DNA of 64,000 nt, taken from positions 10,944,479 to 11,008,478 of the forward strand of contig OZ017800.1 in assembly GCA_963969395.1 (NCBI GenBank), given 5' to 3'. A model generated the notes under the pieces. It ran no database searches. It was not told the DNA's origin and worked only from the letters and a program-made list of their open reading frames with translations. This document shows positions 38,113-50,434 of this stretch, piece by piece; the first letter of the stretch is position 1, and every line of letters starts with the position of its first letter. The position numbers and the translations under genes were made by a program. Source of the stretch: Pseudoscleropodium purum. Taxonomy: Eukaryota > Streptophyta > Bryopsida > Hypnales > Brachytheciaceae.

Positions 38113-38403
38113 ATGGGGCATTTCGAGTTGAGGGCGTTGTATATCATCGTTCCGTTTTCCGTTGCGCTTCTGCTCGGGTGTATGTTTATCTGTAAGCACA
38201 AGATTTACTTGTGGAGCTTGAAAGCGGACGATCCCGAGGAGCCTACTGCACCGAAGCTTGTCGTTACAAATGTCAAGAAAATGAATCTGGATGTGGAGAA
38301 GTACGAAATACCGTCCGACTCGGAGATGAGAAACAGGGGCGACGAGTCGGAGTCGGATTCCATTTTAGAGTCAGGAAATGGGCGCAAATCGTTCAGCGCT
38401 TGA
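38113..38403 (+). CDS. Small single-pass membrane protein, unknown family
   Basis: A 96-residue ORF starting ATG GGG CAT. It has a hydrophobic segment at about residues 9-27 (LYIIVPFSVALLLGCMFIC) followed by a basic residue cluster (KHK) and a hydrophilic, acidic tail with DSE and ESESDS motifs, typical of a small type I or III membrane protein with a cytosolic acidic end. Codon composition fits the other genes, and the ORF ends cleanly with TGA. No domain is recognisable to me. It could be the only exon or the last one; no splice signal within it is needed. Moderate confidence that it is translated, low on function. Confidence 0.5.
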   Translation: MGHFELRALYIIVPFSVALLLGCMFICKHKIYLWSLKADDPEEPTAPKLVVTNVKKMNLDVEKYEIPSDSEMRNRGDESESDSILESGNGRKSFSA

Positions 38404-38409
38404 TAGGAT

Positions 38410-41100
38410 CATCGCAAGTGTAGCTTAAGTTCATATGCATTTATCAAATGGAGATTTGTTACAACGTCGACAGAGGTGTGACTTGCTGATCTTCTCGAAA
38501 GCGCTGCCTCCGTTGCGAAGGTACAGCATTTTGTAAAACCTCATTCTATTGTCTTTTAGGTCAGATCTGGATGGCCGGCAAGTACGATTCACATGTGCCT
38601 TATGTGGTTCAGACCAGTGAAGCTCACTTCTGCTCTTCATTTGAAAGGGTCATGGGGTTTCAAGTTGAGGATTTAATGAGAAACATTGTTCTCACTCCGG
38701 GATATTAGAAATCACTAGGAAGTTATTAGAATCACTAGTTTAAGTAGAAGTATCATAGCTCGATTTTCAATCCGAAAGACAGGATTGAACACATATGCAA
38801 CTTACTTCGGTTGCTATAGATGTACCGTTTCGTAAACTTTTGGTAAATTTTGCTTCGATGGTTGTTTGCCGTGTTACACAATGTGCTGATAAGAGTGTCG
38901 ACACTGTTGCAAATCTTTCGGCAACCAAATTCTTTGCATTGATGTCTGTAGCATTGGTAGATTCTCATTCAAGTTCATGAATTGTCACAATCATGTTCCT
39001 GGAAGAAAGAAATGCAGGTAGACAGAGGTTTACATTTAAAGATGAAGGATGCAAATTCGCATGCATTTTTTGAATATCTATCTGGATCTGATTAGTTGTT
39101 CTCCTTGCTTGCGACATGGATGGTTCTCTGCAAGATGTTATAGCTTAGCTTGCTTTGTGTGGGAATGCTCTGAACTTGAACATCGATAGGTTGACATAAG
39201 TTAATCCAACTTGGGTGGGCATGACTATTGTCTGAAAGCATTGAGATTTCGCTGCGTCCATTTTCGGTACTGTTGCAAATTGGTATGGCAAGTTCCTTCT
39301 CAAGCTGCTTTTGTTTCTTTTTTCTAATCTCGTAGAGGAACTCATTACGTTGCACTGACAGCCACAGGAAACAGCCGAGCGAATCTGAAAAGTAGGAAGT
39401 ACGGTATGTTGGCATCAAGGTGATCAAGCGGTTATTATTAGAATTTTAGAAGGCAGTGAGCTAAGTTAGTCACTCTATAATTGCATGTATGCATAGCTTC
39501 ACAAGCTTTCTGAAACGAAATAGGTGTAATTATCTACACTTATTTTGGTAATTGTTATTGGCAGAGAACTGCAAAACACCGACCTCATAAGGTGGAGATT
39601 GAAAGAGTTGTAGCGAATCCTGTATTACCGTGTGGATGAATTTTGTCATATTTCTTCAAAGTGAAATGAAATGCATGGATGTATTCGTCTACTCTTTCTT
39701 TTCAAGGTGAAATACAATATTGCATAACATGAATGGATGAATATAATTATAGTTGCCGGCATTGATGTCGTGCTTCATTGCCACCTGAGCATCCTGGGAA
39801 GACACCGAGATTTTGAACACCGACTCGAAAATTGATATTGGCAACAATGCACTTGCAAACTTGAGTTGCAAAATTCGAATAGCTGCAAAAAAAGCAAAAA
39901 TGAAGTTGAGCTGCAATTTTCAATGTGCCAAAAAAAAGGGTAAATAAATGCCAGCGATGTGATAAGAAATTTTGTGGAAGGTGAGGTTCGTGTGAAAGGA
40001 GTGATGACCGATTACCAAGATTCCGTCCGGACCAAGCAGGGTGCACATTGAATGCGAACGACCCAGCAAAACAACCGAGACGCCGGATACTTCGCCGCCT
40101 TTCAGTGAACTCCGGTTAGATTTCTATCTGTTTTTAAGTTTTATATTTAACTGGCGGTTACCTTAAATTCGTATGATCTTTTGCCTAGCTTTACTAGGCT
40201 GGCTGTGCTACAGCATTCCAGCAATCAGAGCACATTCTCTGCATTGATCGTGCATTCGTGTGTTCCAGTCAGTGGTTTTTTTGCAAGTAGAGAACATGAT
40301 TCTTGGCTACTGGTGATTTTTTAAATTCTATCATTTTAAAGATATTACTATTAAATATATTAGGATGATTGTTCCCAACAATCCTAAGAATATTTCAGAC
40401 AGGAAATCCTCTTGCGCAAAGCATTCTGCCTCTGTAATTAACCCTGTACGAGTTCGTTCGATCCCACCTGGTCTTTCGTGCGCTGTTAACGGCTGAGTGC
40501 TCTTACATCGGAAGTTGTTGCTGTTGTTCCCACACACGTTGTTTAGAAAATGCCGATCCTGGTTGGAATCTGAGGCCGTACGAGCTAGCAGGAAAGGAAT
40601 ATTATGTAGTTTTTGGAGTATTGACGATGAACTCGCCAGTTTTTTCGTGGCATTTGAATCTGTGAATTGGAACTTGAAGATTTCCGTTGAATCCATACGG
40701 TGTTTGTGCCTATTAGATAAAACTGCCATTGCTTCGTCTTCTCACAGCTCCGAAGTGCTGGTTGTGGCATGCTCACAAGCGGTGAGCGTCGATACCAAAG
40801 TACGGATACCATGCACCACAATGATCTACAATTAAGTTGTCCAGTTAAGCCTGCTAAGATCTGCAATACGTACCGATCGTTGTGTTCCGTGATCTACAAC
40901 AACTGGTGCATAACTTTGCTTCTGCACAACTTCTACAATGATCCACTGGTGCACAGCTTTTCAATGACAAAGATTCCAACAGACTCCTCGAGCCTTGGAA
41001 AACCTGCCGATGGAGACTCACTTGATGCCGAACCAAGTTGCTGCAGCACGTAGCCGAGGTTTCCCTTGTTGACAACAAGCTGCAAGTGTTTCTATGAACT
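38410..41100. other. Gene-like island without an assignable gene
   Basis: Moderate GC and plausible splice signals, but no coherent gene. On the minus strand 40048-40016 (MCTLLGPDGIL, donor GTAATC), 39882-39794 and about 39385-39092 (with FLYEIRKKKQKQLEKEL) could be exons, but their frames do not join convincingly. On the + strand a 75-codon frame ending at 40666 contains GWNLRPYELAGKEYYVVFGV, which looks protein-like but is isolated. I leave all of these unassigned. Confidence 0.35.
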
Positions 41101-44100
41101 GAAGTGTTAAGAGAGTGTTGTTACTGAGGGTTTTAGAGATGAATTTAGGCCTACTTCTGGACTGAATTCACATTGCAAACATCATCCCTAACACCAATTG
41201 CGAATAAGAATTGGTGGTAAGTTTGAGCCATGTGAGAACTGTACGTACTTAAGAAGCAAGTACAGTAGAACTTCTAATCAATAGCACTCTCGAAAGTCAT
41301 AAACCTCTCTAAAGTAATATTGATTGTCGGTTTTGTCTTGGCCCCATATAAACATCATTAACACAAATGATCTTCCCTTTCTCTAATAACCTCTCTAATG
41401 TAATGTGTTAGACTTGTCCTAGTCCTAGTGATTATTAACATAGAAGTTCTATTGTACAATAATTTTAAACCTCCCTCATGTAAAAAAAAAAGATAATTTC
41501 CTAATTATATGGATACCGTCTTATCTTTCAAAACATTGAGTTTGCAAAAGCCAAGTGAGAACATACCTTAACCCCTAAATGCTCAAGCCTTTTCAAGTGT
41601 GTTTTGACTATGAAGAAAGAGCATGGGGTTATAGTTATCTCCAATGAAGCAAATTATATATTTTTCAAAACTTAATAGTATGGATGTTTGAAGAGCTTGT
41701 CTATTAGTATACACACCAATTTTGAGTGCAAAATTGTATAAAAGTTGTGAGATTATAACAAGAGAAATGTATATTTTCTATTTTTAGTATGTTGTCCTTC
41801 TCCACAATGTTTCAAAAATTTGCACATAAAAGCTTTTTGGGATTGGAGGTGACATGAACAACTACAAATTGTGTTAGCACACTAAAGTGCACTTTCAAAA
41901 AACTTAATTTCACATGAAAAGCTATTGAACTCATTACACAATCCACCTTGCAAATGTTGAAATGCAATTTTTTTTATAAGTATAAATCACAAATAAATCC
42001 AAATCCATACTTGCTTCTGTTAAATTTCAATGATGAAAATCATGAAAAAACTTTAGTCTTTCCATTAAGACCATTTTCAAAGCAAATGGATAAGTGCAAG
42101 TTTTTAGATCTCAAATCAAGTGAAATTGCTCAAAGTTGAGAAATGAAGTAAAATTAGCAAGCTTTACTCTTCCACTAATGGACATATATGGCTTTGGAGA
42201 CCTCTTGACAATCAAATATGTAAGTTTTTTAGTGAAAAAGGAAAGCTTTCAACAATTAACCCTAAAAATTGTTGGAATTTTTTTAAAATGGTCAAACGAA
42301 TTTGACTGCCTATACCAAAATGAGCCTAAAATTTTAGATCAACCATATATGGTTGGTTGGGCACTTAGGTGTTAAGGAACTAGAAGACTAAAAGTGTCCG
42401 TGGAATGACTTTCATGGAACTTTAGAAACAAAGAATGTATCTAATGCATCTAATTAAAAATTTGAAGAACGCATATACAATATGCAAACATATATAATTA
42501 TCACTAATTACAACTAAGTGTAGTCACTATTATTAAACATATCGTATTTTATTGGATCTTATTATTTGGTAATTAAAGGAGGATTCCAGTGTACTTTAGT
42601 ATGCTTATTTGAATACCATATGAATTAGTTATGAATTCTCAAGTACAATACTACAATCCCTAAGTGTTCTCTAAATTAAATTCTTCTAAACTTTCATATT
42701 TTGATTGTATTTAGCTTGGGTTATATCTCATATATAAAAAGTGGCATTTTTGGATGCTTCTACCTTAGTGTTTGATTTATTCTATCAAAGTCTGTAACAC
42801 TAATTTATGACAATTACACTCTAGAGTTGTCAAATATTGAATCCCTAAATTTCAAGAATTTTTTTCACCAAATCTTATATCAAACTTCCATTTATAGTAG
42901 AAAGAGCAAAAATAATTTTTTTTAATGTTTTGTTTTATTTTTATTTTCAAATATTCAACCATAGGATTTGGGACAAGACTAGTGTGAATTTTTATAATAA
43001 ATTTTAGAAACTTTGACCTCATGGATTCTGCAATACCTTATGTGAAGGTCTAATTCATCATCTAGTGCCAAAATTGAATTTCCATATTAGATTCTGAAGG
43101 GTCCAAGTCACCTCAGACCATTCACAAAATGACATATGACACATTTCTACAAAAATGTCTTAATTTTTGCTCAATTTGATCTTCGCAGAGAGTAATATCA
43201 TATTGATTTGGAATATTTCATATCAAGAAAAGTAATTAAGAGTCTTTAGTTAATGACTTCTAAAGACAAATTTAGTTCATCCTAAAATAAATGTTATGAA
43301 CTTTTCCATAAACTTTTAGGAGTTTTAGGTACTAATGTGAAAATGTGTTATAAAATGAAATTTAGAGACAATTTATTAATGATGGCATTTTGGTAAAAGT
43401 TATACAATGATGATTCAAAAGGCAGGATTACCCAAATCCAAAGATGTTTCTAAAAGTAGGCACAAGAGATACCAAAGAGAAAATAAAATTCTAGCATTCT
43501 TGTCAAAGTGTGAACACTAAAAATTGGGCACAATTTTGAAAAATTTGTCTATTCAATTTTGACCTCTTACAACTTTTACATATTATAATCAAATATTGTT
43601 TTTGGATTTCTCCCAATTTTATTGCGAATTTGTTTGTGTGATTAAAATTGAGAGTTTTTTAACACTCAATAATGCTTATTAGAGAAATTTGCTTAGTTTA
43701 AGGCAATCCTACCTTAGGTCATTTCCTTATAGTTGAATTTATCATTGCATTAATCAATATTTATAATAAAATTTGAAATCAACAATATAAAATTCCTTTG
43801 AAAAGTGTTTGGCAATTGAATAATACTGATTTTCTCAATACTTTGTTGCTATGAGTTTAACCTCCAAGGATTGAAGACTAAGAATGTCTTTTTTCTTGAT
43901 TTATGGACAATAGTTAAATTTCAACACTACTTTGAGATATAGATCTTATTGACATTTTTTACAATCTTTAATACTTTTTCAATATAATGAAATAAAAATG
44001 ATTTTAAATTACATGAAATACCTTATGTTATCTATTTTCCCAAACATTCAATTATTCTATTTGCTATTACAAAAGGCAATCATGAACTAAAATGACAATA

Positions 44101-45600
44101 ACTATAAGAATATTTCTTGAGCCTACCTAATGCCATCATTTCAATCTAGACTTAATGCAACTTATTTCGGATAATTGTTTTTTCAAATTATGTTTTTATT
44201 GGAAAAAAAATCTTGAAGAATGTTTTGCTTTTTAGCATCTACTAACTTTTTCCAATTCCAATTGATTATTGAGAAAAAAATGCCAATGTAGATTATATAG
44301 TACTTTAATATGGTAGAATATTTCTATTTTTGAGTATGTGATGAACTACTACTCCTAATGTCAATTAATTATTTGTTAAGACATCTTGAAGCTCACCATC
44401 AACTATAACTATATCATTTCTAGGTATTTTGAATTGAAGGAAAATGATCAAATTCAAAGTATGGGAGTATTAGAAATGTACAAAAAAAATCAAAATGATT
44501 TTTTTTTTCAACCCTCATTTGTACAAATATTATTAAATTAGTATACAAATCTTAAAAATCTTAAATGGATGAATTTAAGATTGTCTATATTGTATACAAT
44601 TGTGCTATATGAACAACCCAAAACACTTAAGTTGTATAAATGATTTAAGGTTATAAAGAATTTTGGAGGCAATTAGATAAAAATTGTAAGATCTACAATA
44701 AAAGAACTTCATATGAACCAAAATTTTGTAAATATAGTAGATATTTACAAAAACTATTGAGAATTTAGAATTGAAATTGTCAAACTTTGGTAAAGGGTTA
44801 TCAAAATTTTTAAAAGCTAAAATCAATTGGCAAATTTTGAAAGAATATGACAACAATGCAATTATAAGGCTCTTTCTTATTGCAAGTTACAGGCGGGTTT
44901 CTCATAACATTTTAAAGCATTTCTAAATGCAACCTAGAATGTAATTTTCGGACATGAATAAATAAATTATAAAAATTTGAAATTGTAATTATAAGACAAT
45001 GCACCCAAAATTGACCAGACTCTCCATTTATACTCTAAGCAAAAATTTGTACCATCACTTTTGAATAAAGGTTGTAATTAGATGTTACTTTGTCAAATAA
45101 AGCTACAATAGAAATCTAGTTACCCAATTTCACAAAAGATAAACCCCATGGCCATGGGATTCTACCAACAAAACGAATCCCACAAAACAAGGTCCAAAGT
45201 ACAAGAATCTCCTAAGCAAATCAAGCCAAACCTTCAAGTAAAAAATCAATTTGTGACAAAATGAGATTGTTGAGATAAGAAAATAGATTGATGAATGATT
45301 AGAAAAAAATCAATTATGACAAAGTGAGATCACAACAACAATAGAATGTGTCAAGATAAGAGAATGGATCGGTGAATGGCCACTCTTGAGCCAATCCTAC
45401 AAAGGTGTAAAAGGGACACTACAAAGTGAGAGATGAGGTCACATTTTCTCAAATAATATGGCTGAGTGATAGCATTCACCAGTATCAAATCTTTTTCTTA
45501 AAACCAGTGAACCATTCACCAGCGAATGTAACCACTAATGTAACCCAATTCAAATAAATATGAGTACTATAATAATGTACAGCAAAGTAGTTTCCTCAAC
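41101..45600. other. AT-rich intergenic DNA, no gene seen
   Basis: Frames at 41948-42375 and 44605-44856 are low-complexity AT translations without domains. No RNA gene, repeat array or terminal repeat was recognised. The last few hundred bases before 45673 probably contain the 3' end of the P450 transcript. Confidence 0.5.
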
Positions 45601-45672
45601 AAAGCCATAGCTGAAAAACGAAGGCTTCATTCCTGCCAGAACGCTTGGCCTAAGTCTGCTGCCTCAAGTGAC

Positions 45673-48501
45673 CTAATTCAGCTTTTCTAAGATCACCGGC
45701 ATACCAAATTCTGGCATCAAGGTGAGCGCAACATCCGGGCTATGGCGGTAGCTGGAGCTCAGCTTCCAACAAAACAAGGGCAACATAACCGCCAACACTG
45801 CTTTGGCTTCAGACAGAGCCAACGTTTGGCCAATGCAAGTCCTTGGGCCAGCTCCGAAAGGAATGAAGGCCAACGGGTTCCCACAAGCTCCACTAATCCC
45901 ATTAGCAAATCTTGCAGGGAAAAACTCGTCCGCATTGTCGCCCCAGATGTTTTTATCTCTATGGAGCATAGCAACTGGTATAACTATCTCCAAACCCTCT
46001 GGTATTACTAAACTGGCTCCCACTTGGTTTTCTTTTAAACAAGTCCTGCCTATGAGAGGAATTGGGGGAAATAACCTGAGAGACTCGAACAAAATCATAC
46101 CTAGAAGCTTGAGGTGGTTCAGGACTTGAGGCTCCACGACGCCGCCGGGGCAAAACTCCTCAATCTCTGCTCTTGCACGCTCTTGCCACAAGGGATGCTT
46201 GGCTAGCAAATAGATGGTCCATGTGAGGAGACTGGCGGTGGTTTCGTGACCCGCTAGAAGGAATGTGAGAGAGTTGGCAAGGAGCTGGCTCTCAGTGAGC
46301 TTGGTCAACTCGGCTGCTCTTTTCCTTTTGTCACCAATGGTCAAGTCATGGACCTCGTTGAGTGCCTTCATGTCTTGTTCTGAATGGCCGTTGTCAACTG
46401 CACCTATTACTACGTCCAGCAAATCATGTCGAGTAGAATCCTCAGTCTCAGAATATGACTCTCGCCTGTTGCTGATGATGCTACTCATGAAAGTTTTAAG
46501 CCATTGTGCTTCTACTGAAGCTTCTTTTTGGACACGGAGTCTCCTCTTGATACCATATCTGCTTGACACCACATTTTCCTCGATTGAGAATTGCTACATT
46601 CTAAGCCAGCAAGGATCACGAGAAGAAAAGTTCATGGAAGGATCCGCGACATCACATTCTTGAGCTTTTCTATGAGTGCAATCATATTAGTGTTCTTCAC
46701 ACAACGAATAGAAGAACAGGATATGAATTGGATTCAATCACTATGGTTGAGAATGGAGTGCAAAAACATATTACTGTTGAATCTAGGACCTGCTGCCAGG
46801 GAGCTATTGAAGTGATTCATGTCAGCGGCTTCCTTCTCTTAAATTGTTGAACTCAAAAGAAGTAAGAGGATGTATGTCGAAAATAGAGGATGTCAGGGTA
46901 TCATCTCGGATACCTTGATTCTTCCTTGAATTAGCAGATGGGCTCAGGGTGTTAGGAGCTCATTCAAGAATGTTGTGGCAGTGAGTTTACTAAGAATTTG
47001 CGAATTAATTGACATGGATACTACAATGTTCTATTAAGTTTAGTAATTTAAAAAACTCCAGGGTTATTGAAATGGGGAGGAAGGCTTACAAAGAGCCTGG
47101 ACAAGCAGCAGGAGGGCCGAAAACAAGCTCTCTGCAGCACAAGAGGTATCGGTTAAAACCTCCAATGACAGACTCCGAATCTCCACCAATTTCTTTCCCG
47201 AAGGCAGATCTTCCAATAACATCCAACGTCAGCTCAGCAAATTTCTGGTACATGTCCAATTCACCATATCCATCATGAAGCTCCCTCAACCATCTGTCGA
47301 CAGCTGTATGTGCACACTCAATCATTGTCGGTATTTTGCTCTGCCAACAACTCAAAACATTCATCACAAGTGTCAATCCCAGAAGTCGAAGTAAGCAAAG
47401 CGACATCATTAACTTCTACAAACAAGTCGGTAACTGTCCAAGACACTACCCTCTCGCATCCAAAAATCTTAACAACAATTCCTTGATTAATAAAACAATT
47501 GAAGGAGATGGTGTGGAATTGCCGTGCCTTAATTTCCTTGGTATGGAAAGGACCATTCAAGAGCTGCCGTTGTGGATCCCAAGTGCTACCGCTGGATGTA
47601 AACACGCCACCGCCAAGAATTCCTATTCCTCGAATATGCAGAGGCTTACTGTAAGAGTCCGCCTTGGCAATCAAAATGTCCTTGATCAATGGCGGGTCTG
47701 CGATGCTCAATCGGACTGTTCTTCCAATGGTGAAATAGAACGTCGATCCATGCTTTCTGTAGCAACTACTCACTCGGGATAATCTGTCTTCACTGATATT
47801 TCGTCCTTGCAGCACCTGCAGATCATGCCATTTCGCAAAATAAAAGAGAAATCCAGGTTCATCACCTGATAACACTCAAAACTCTTTCTAACGTCCGTCT
47901 CTGGAATGGTATCCTACACACTTGACATGCTATCATTAACTATATCACACATTCAAACTATGTCATAGAGAAAAAGTTGGAGTCAAGGTGGAAAGATTTA
48001 AAGGATTGAATGAAGACAAAACAGAGCATAGAGATTGGAGTAAGAGAGAGAGAAAGCGTTATAACCCTTTCGAATTTGCTCCTCGTTTCGGAACATGAAA
48101 GAACGATCGAAATGACTAAGTGCTCATCACCTCATTGCAGTCAAACCTCGTCATTACGACCTTTTCTAAAATGAAATTCTAGAATACGGTATTGCAACAC
48201 TACCACACTCTTACACACTTTCAAACTATGTTATGGTGCAGCAATTGGGACCCCGGGGGGTAAGAAAAAAGAGGTCTGAGTGTACAGAAAACCGAGCACT
48301 AAAATTGGAAGGGATGCAAACCTCGTCGATTGCTGGCATCTGCCCCACGAACGGTACGAAAGGGAATCCTGTGATGCCCTGTCGCTTGCAAAGCTCAATC
48401 AGCATCAGCGGCTTCCATATCCACTCCTTCACTACGAAACCCAAAAACCCTAGCGCTACTCCTCCGCCCAAAATCCACACCAAAACCCAACCCAAGATCA
48501 T
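45673..48501 (-). CDS. Cytochrome P450, CYP72 clan
   Basis: Four exons: 48501-48322, 47815-47528, 47340-47090 and 46558-45673, about 534 residues, the usual length. ATG 48501 gives MILGWVLVWIL and a single N-terminal anchor, with the Pro-containing hinge GFPFVPFVGQMP. Residues 342-347 are the I-helix AGHETT (oxygen activation), 398-401 ESLR (K-helix ExxR), 454-457 PARF (PERF variant) and 474-483 FGAGPRTCIG with the heme cysteine at 481. The ending LTLMPEFGMPVIL and the CIGQ context are typical of the CYP72 clan, whose members hydroxylate hormones, terpenoids and other small molecules; the substrate cannot be read here. It should be an ER-anchored monooxygenase using NADPH-P450 reductase. Intron 2 (47527-47341) has a GC donor (AAG|GCACGG), with family similarity and frame requiring it. 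The exon 4 acceptor could be three bases further upstream. Confidence 0.94.
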
Positions 48502-49253
48502 CTTGCGCACCACACCGACTTTCACATCCTTTACCGCATGCGCAAATTCTCCAACACACTACCGCACAAACATCTAATCGAACTAATTCTCAAATCCGAG
48601 TACAGCTCATCTCACTAATTCACGGCGGCTGGAAAAAACTCCAAATCCCTCCAAGCTTAAAACCTACTTGAGGAAGACTGCCAGTTAAAATTGCAATGAA
48701 ATCAACTTCATTGCATTCAAATCTCCCCAAAACTAATTCCAAATCGAAGCTCCAACAACACTCTCTGCAATTTGAGCGCCAGTTGAGCACCAGTTGGACA
48801 CCGAGAAGATGAAACCAGAAGCAGCCTAGAAGAGTGTGATGCCACGCGCCAAAGTGAATTTGCAATATACTTTATCCACCTGGCAGCAACTCGGTCGTCT
48901 GCGTCAACTTTTTCGGCTTTTTCTCGGCCCCCAAAGTGGTCGAAGGCGATGACGAGTGGGTAAGGTCGCCATTTGTGTGCCTCCGATTGCACAGTAGTAG
49001 AGTAGTTCTGTAAGTTACATGTGCAGTGACGCAGTCCTAAACTTCATGAGATTAGGACTATGATAACTTGGAGTGAAGAGCGGGTCAGCTTAAACTCGAA
49101 TCTCGTGAGCTATAGTGAACAGTGAACTGCATAATCACCACCGACTCCACAGTCACGCTGTTGTTGTCAGTATCCGGGTAGACTAGACTACTCTCTGTTA
49201 GTGGCGCTGTAGAGAATTGGATTGGGTTTAGGGTTGGGGGGGTCGAATTGGTT

Positions 49254-49414
49254 GTGTAGACACTATCTTGAACAATCCGGAGTTTGCGTTTCTTTTTCTT
49301 GTGATTCTTGAACGCAATTGAGCGGGAGCGTGGAAAGAATGTACCGCTTGTGACATTCTGCACAGGAGCTTCCGATGCCGTGTAGACACTATCTTGAACA
49401 ATCCGGAGTTTGCG
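49254..49414. repeat. 35-base direct repeat, two identical copies
   Basis: GTGTAGACACTATCTTGAAC followed by AATCCGGAGTTTGCG occurs at 49254-49288 and again at 49380-49414, 126 bases apart, without a mismatch by eye. Confidence 0.95.
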
Positions 49415-49420
49415 GTTTAA

Positions 49421-49838
49421 GCTGATTTCTGGTCTAATCTAATGTATATGACTCAGAAATCAGCTTCGGTCTAAATCAGCTTCGGTTGCCTCGTCTTCAA
49501 ATAATATGTGCTTCGGAATTGCTGTCAGTTCAGAGAGGAGCTTTAGATGTTAGGGCTTCGTATACCTCCCGCCACAGTGTCTCCCTCTTGTTGAGTTCTG
49601 GGATTGCGTAGAGCGTGATGAAGGGTTTTGTGGGAGAGGGCGGAAGCCTGTCCAGTGTTGAAGAAGAATTGGGGTTTGGCAATAGTTAGGAATTTGGAAG
49701 TAGGCAATCTCGACGTGCTCTCCAGTTGATTTTGCAGAGGTAATTTCCAATACAACAACTGGTTGTGGACGTGTTGTTTCTGACTGTGTAGTTTGAGTTA
49801 TTTGTGCTGATTTCTGGTCTAATCTAATGTATATGACT
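49421..49838. repeat. 33-base direct repeat, two identical copies
   Basis: GCTGATTTCTGGTCTAATCT followed by AATGTATATGACT occurs at 49421-49453 and 49806-49838. The first copy directly follows the second copy of the 35-base repeat, so two duplications overlap in history. Confidence 0.93.
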
Positions 49839-49870
49839 TCCATTTTGTTAATTTGAGACACATTGGAATC

Positions 49871-50390
49871 ATTCCAGTAGTCTTTACAGCAATTGGTAGC
49901 AATTAGTAATGTTTTACCTGCTGAGTGACCACCTTCGGTGCGCTATTGAGCATTAGGGTTGAGCCAAGGCGCTTTGAGATGCTTGAAGCAAGAGGGGCTT
50001 CACATCGTTTGTTGTTCTGGTTTTGGAGTTTGTAGCCCTTCGTTGACATCATTTCAGTAGTCTTTGTAGCAATTCGATGGTTCCAACCTTCGGTGCGCTA
50101 TTGAGTATTAGGGTTGCGCCAAGGCGTTGGAAAGGTTTAAAGGAAGTGGTGCCTCTCAATTATGCAAGTGATTTCCGACATCTCTCGCTCTGGACTCTGT
50201 ATCCCTTAATTTGGGGTCATTTCAATGATCTGTGTAGCAATTCGATGATTTGCCCAGCTGGTTGGCCACCATCGGCGTGCTATTGAGAATTAGGGTTGAG
50301 TCAAGGCGTTGTTGTGAGATGTAATTGGTGCTTCGCGTCGTTTGCTGTTAAGTGTATCCCTGATGGTGTCTTCGAATGTAAGAAGGCTAC
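49871..50390. repeat. Three imperfect ~170-180-base tandem units
   Basis: A block ATTCCAGTAGTCTTTACAGC or its variants starts at about 49871, 50051 and 50218. In each unit it is followed by GGTGCGCTATTGAG or GGCGTGCTATTGAG, then ATTAGGGTTG and CAAGGCG (GTGCGCTATTGAG at 49938 and 50093; GCGTGCTATTGAG at 50273). The array ends about 45 bases before the DUF639 start codon, so it probably forms part of its promoter or leader. Confidence 0.88.
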
Positions 50391-50434
50391 TAGTACGGGA
50401 TTCTTTCTGCTAGAGTGTTTTTCTTTCTGACAAG

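Larger units (their letters stand above)
48502..50434. promoter_or_regulatory. Divergent upstream region shared by P450 and DUF639 genes
   Basis: About 1.9 kb between two divergently oriented start codons. It carries three sets of duplications (listed separately) and a TTTAGGG-type motif near 49227. Short frames on the minus strand at 48620-48992, 49085-49363 and 49543-49861 lack domains. Both promoters and leaders must lie here, but I cannot fix their start sites. Confidence 0.6.

Noticed and set aside
40434..40500. Possible tRNA (GTTCGATCCCACC resembles a T-arm)
   Set aside because: No matching acceptor stem, D-arm or anticodon arm on either strand.
41948..42375. Two adjacent + strand frames
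   Set aside because: AT-rich translations without motifs or splice signals.
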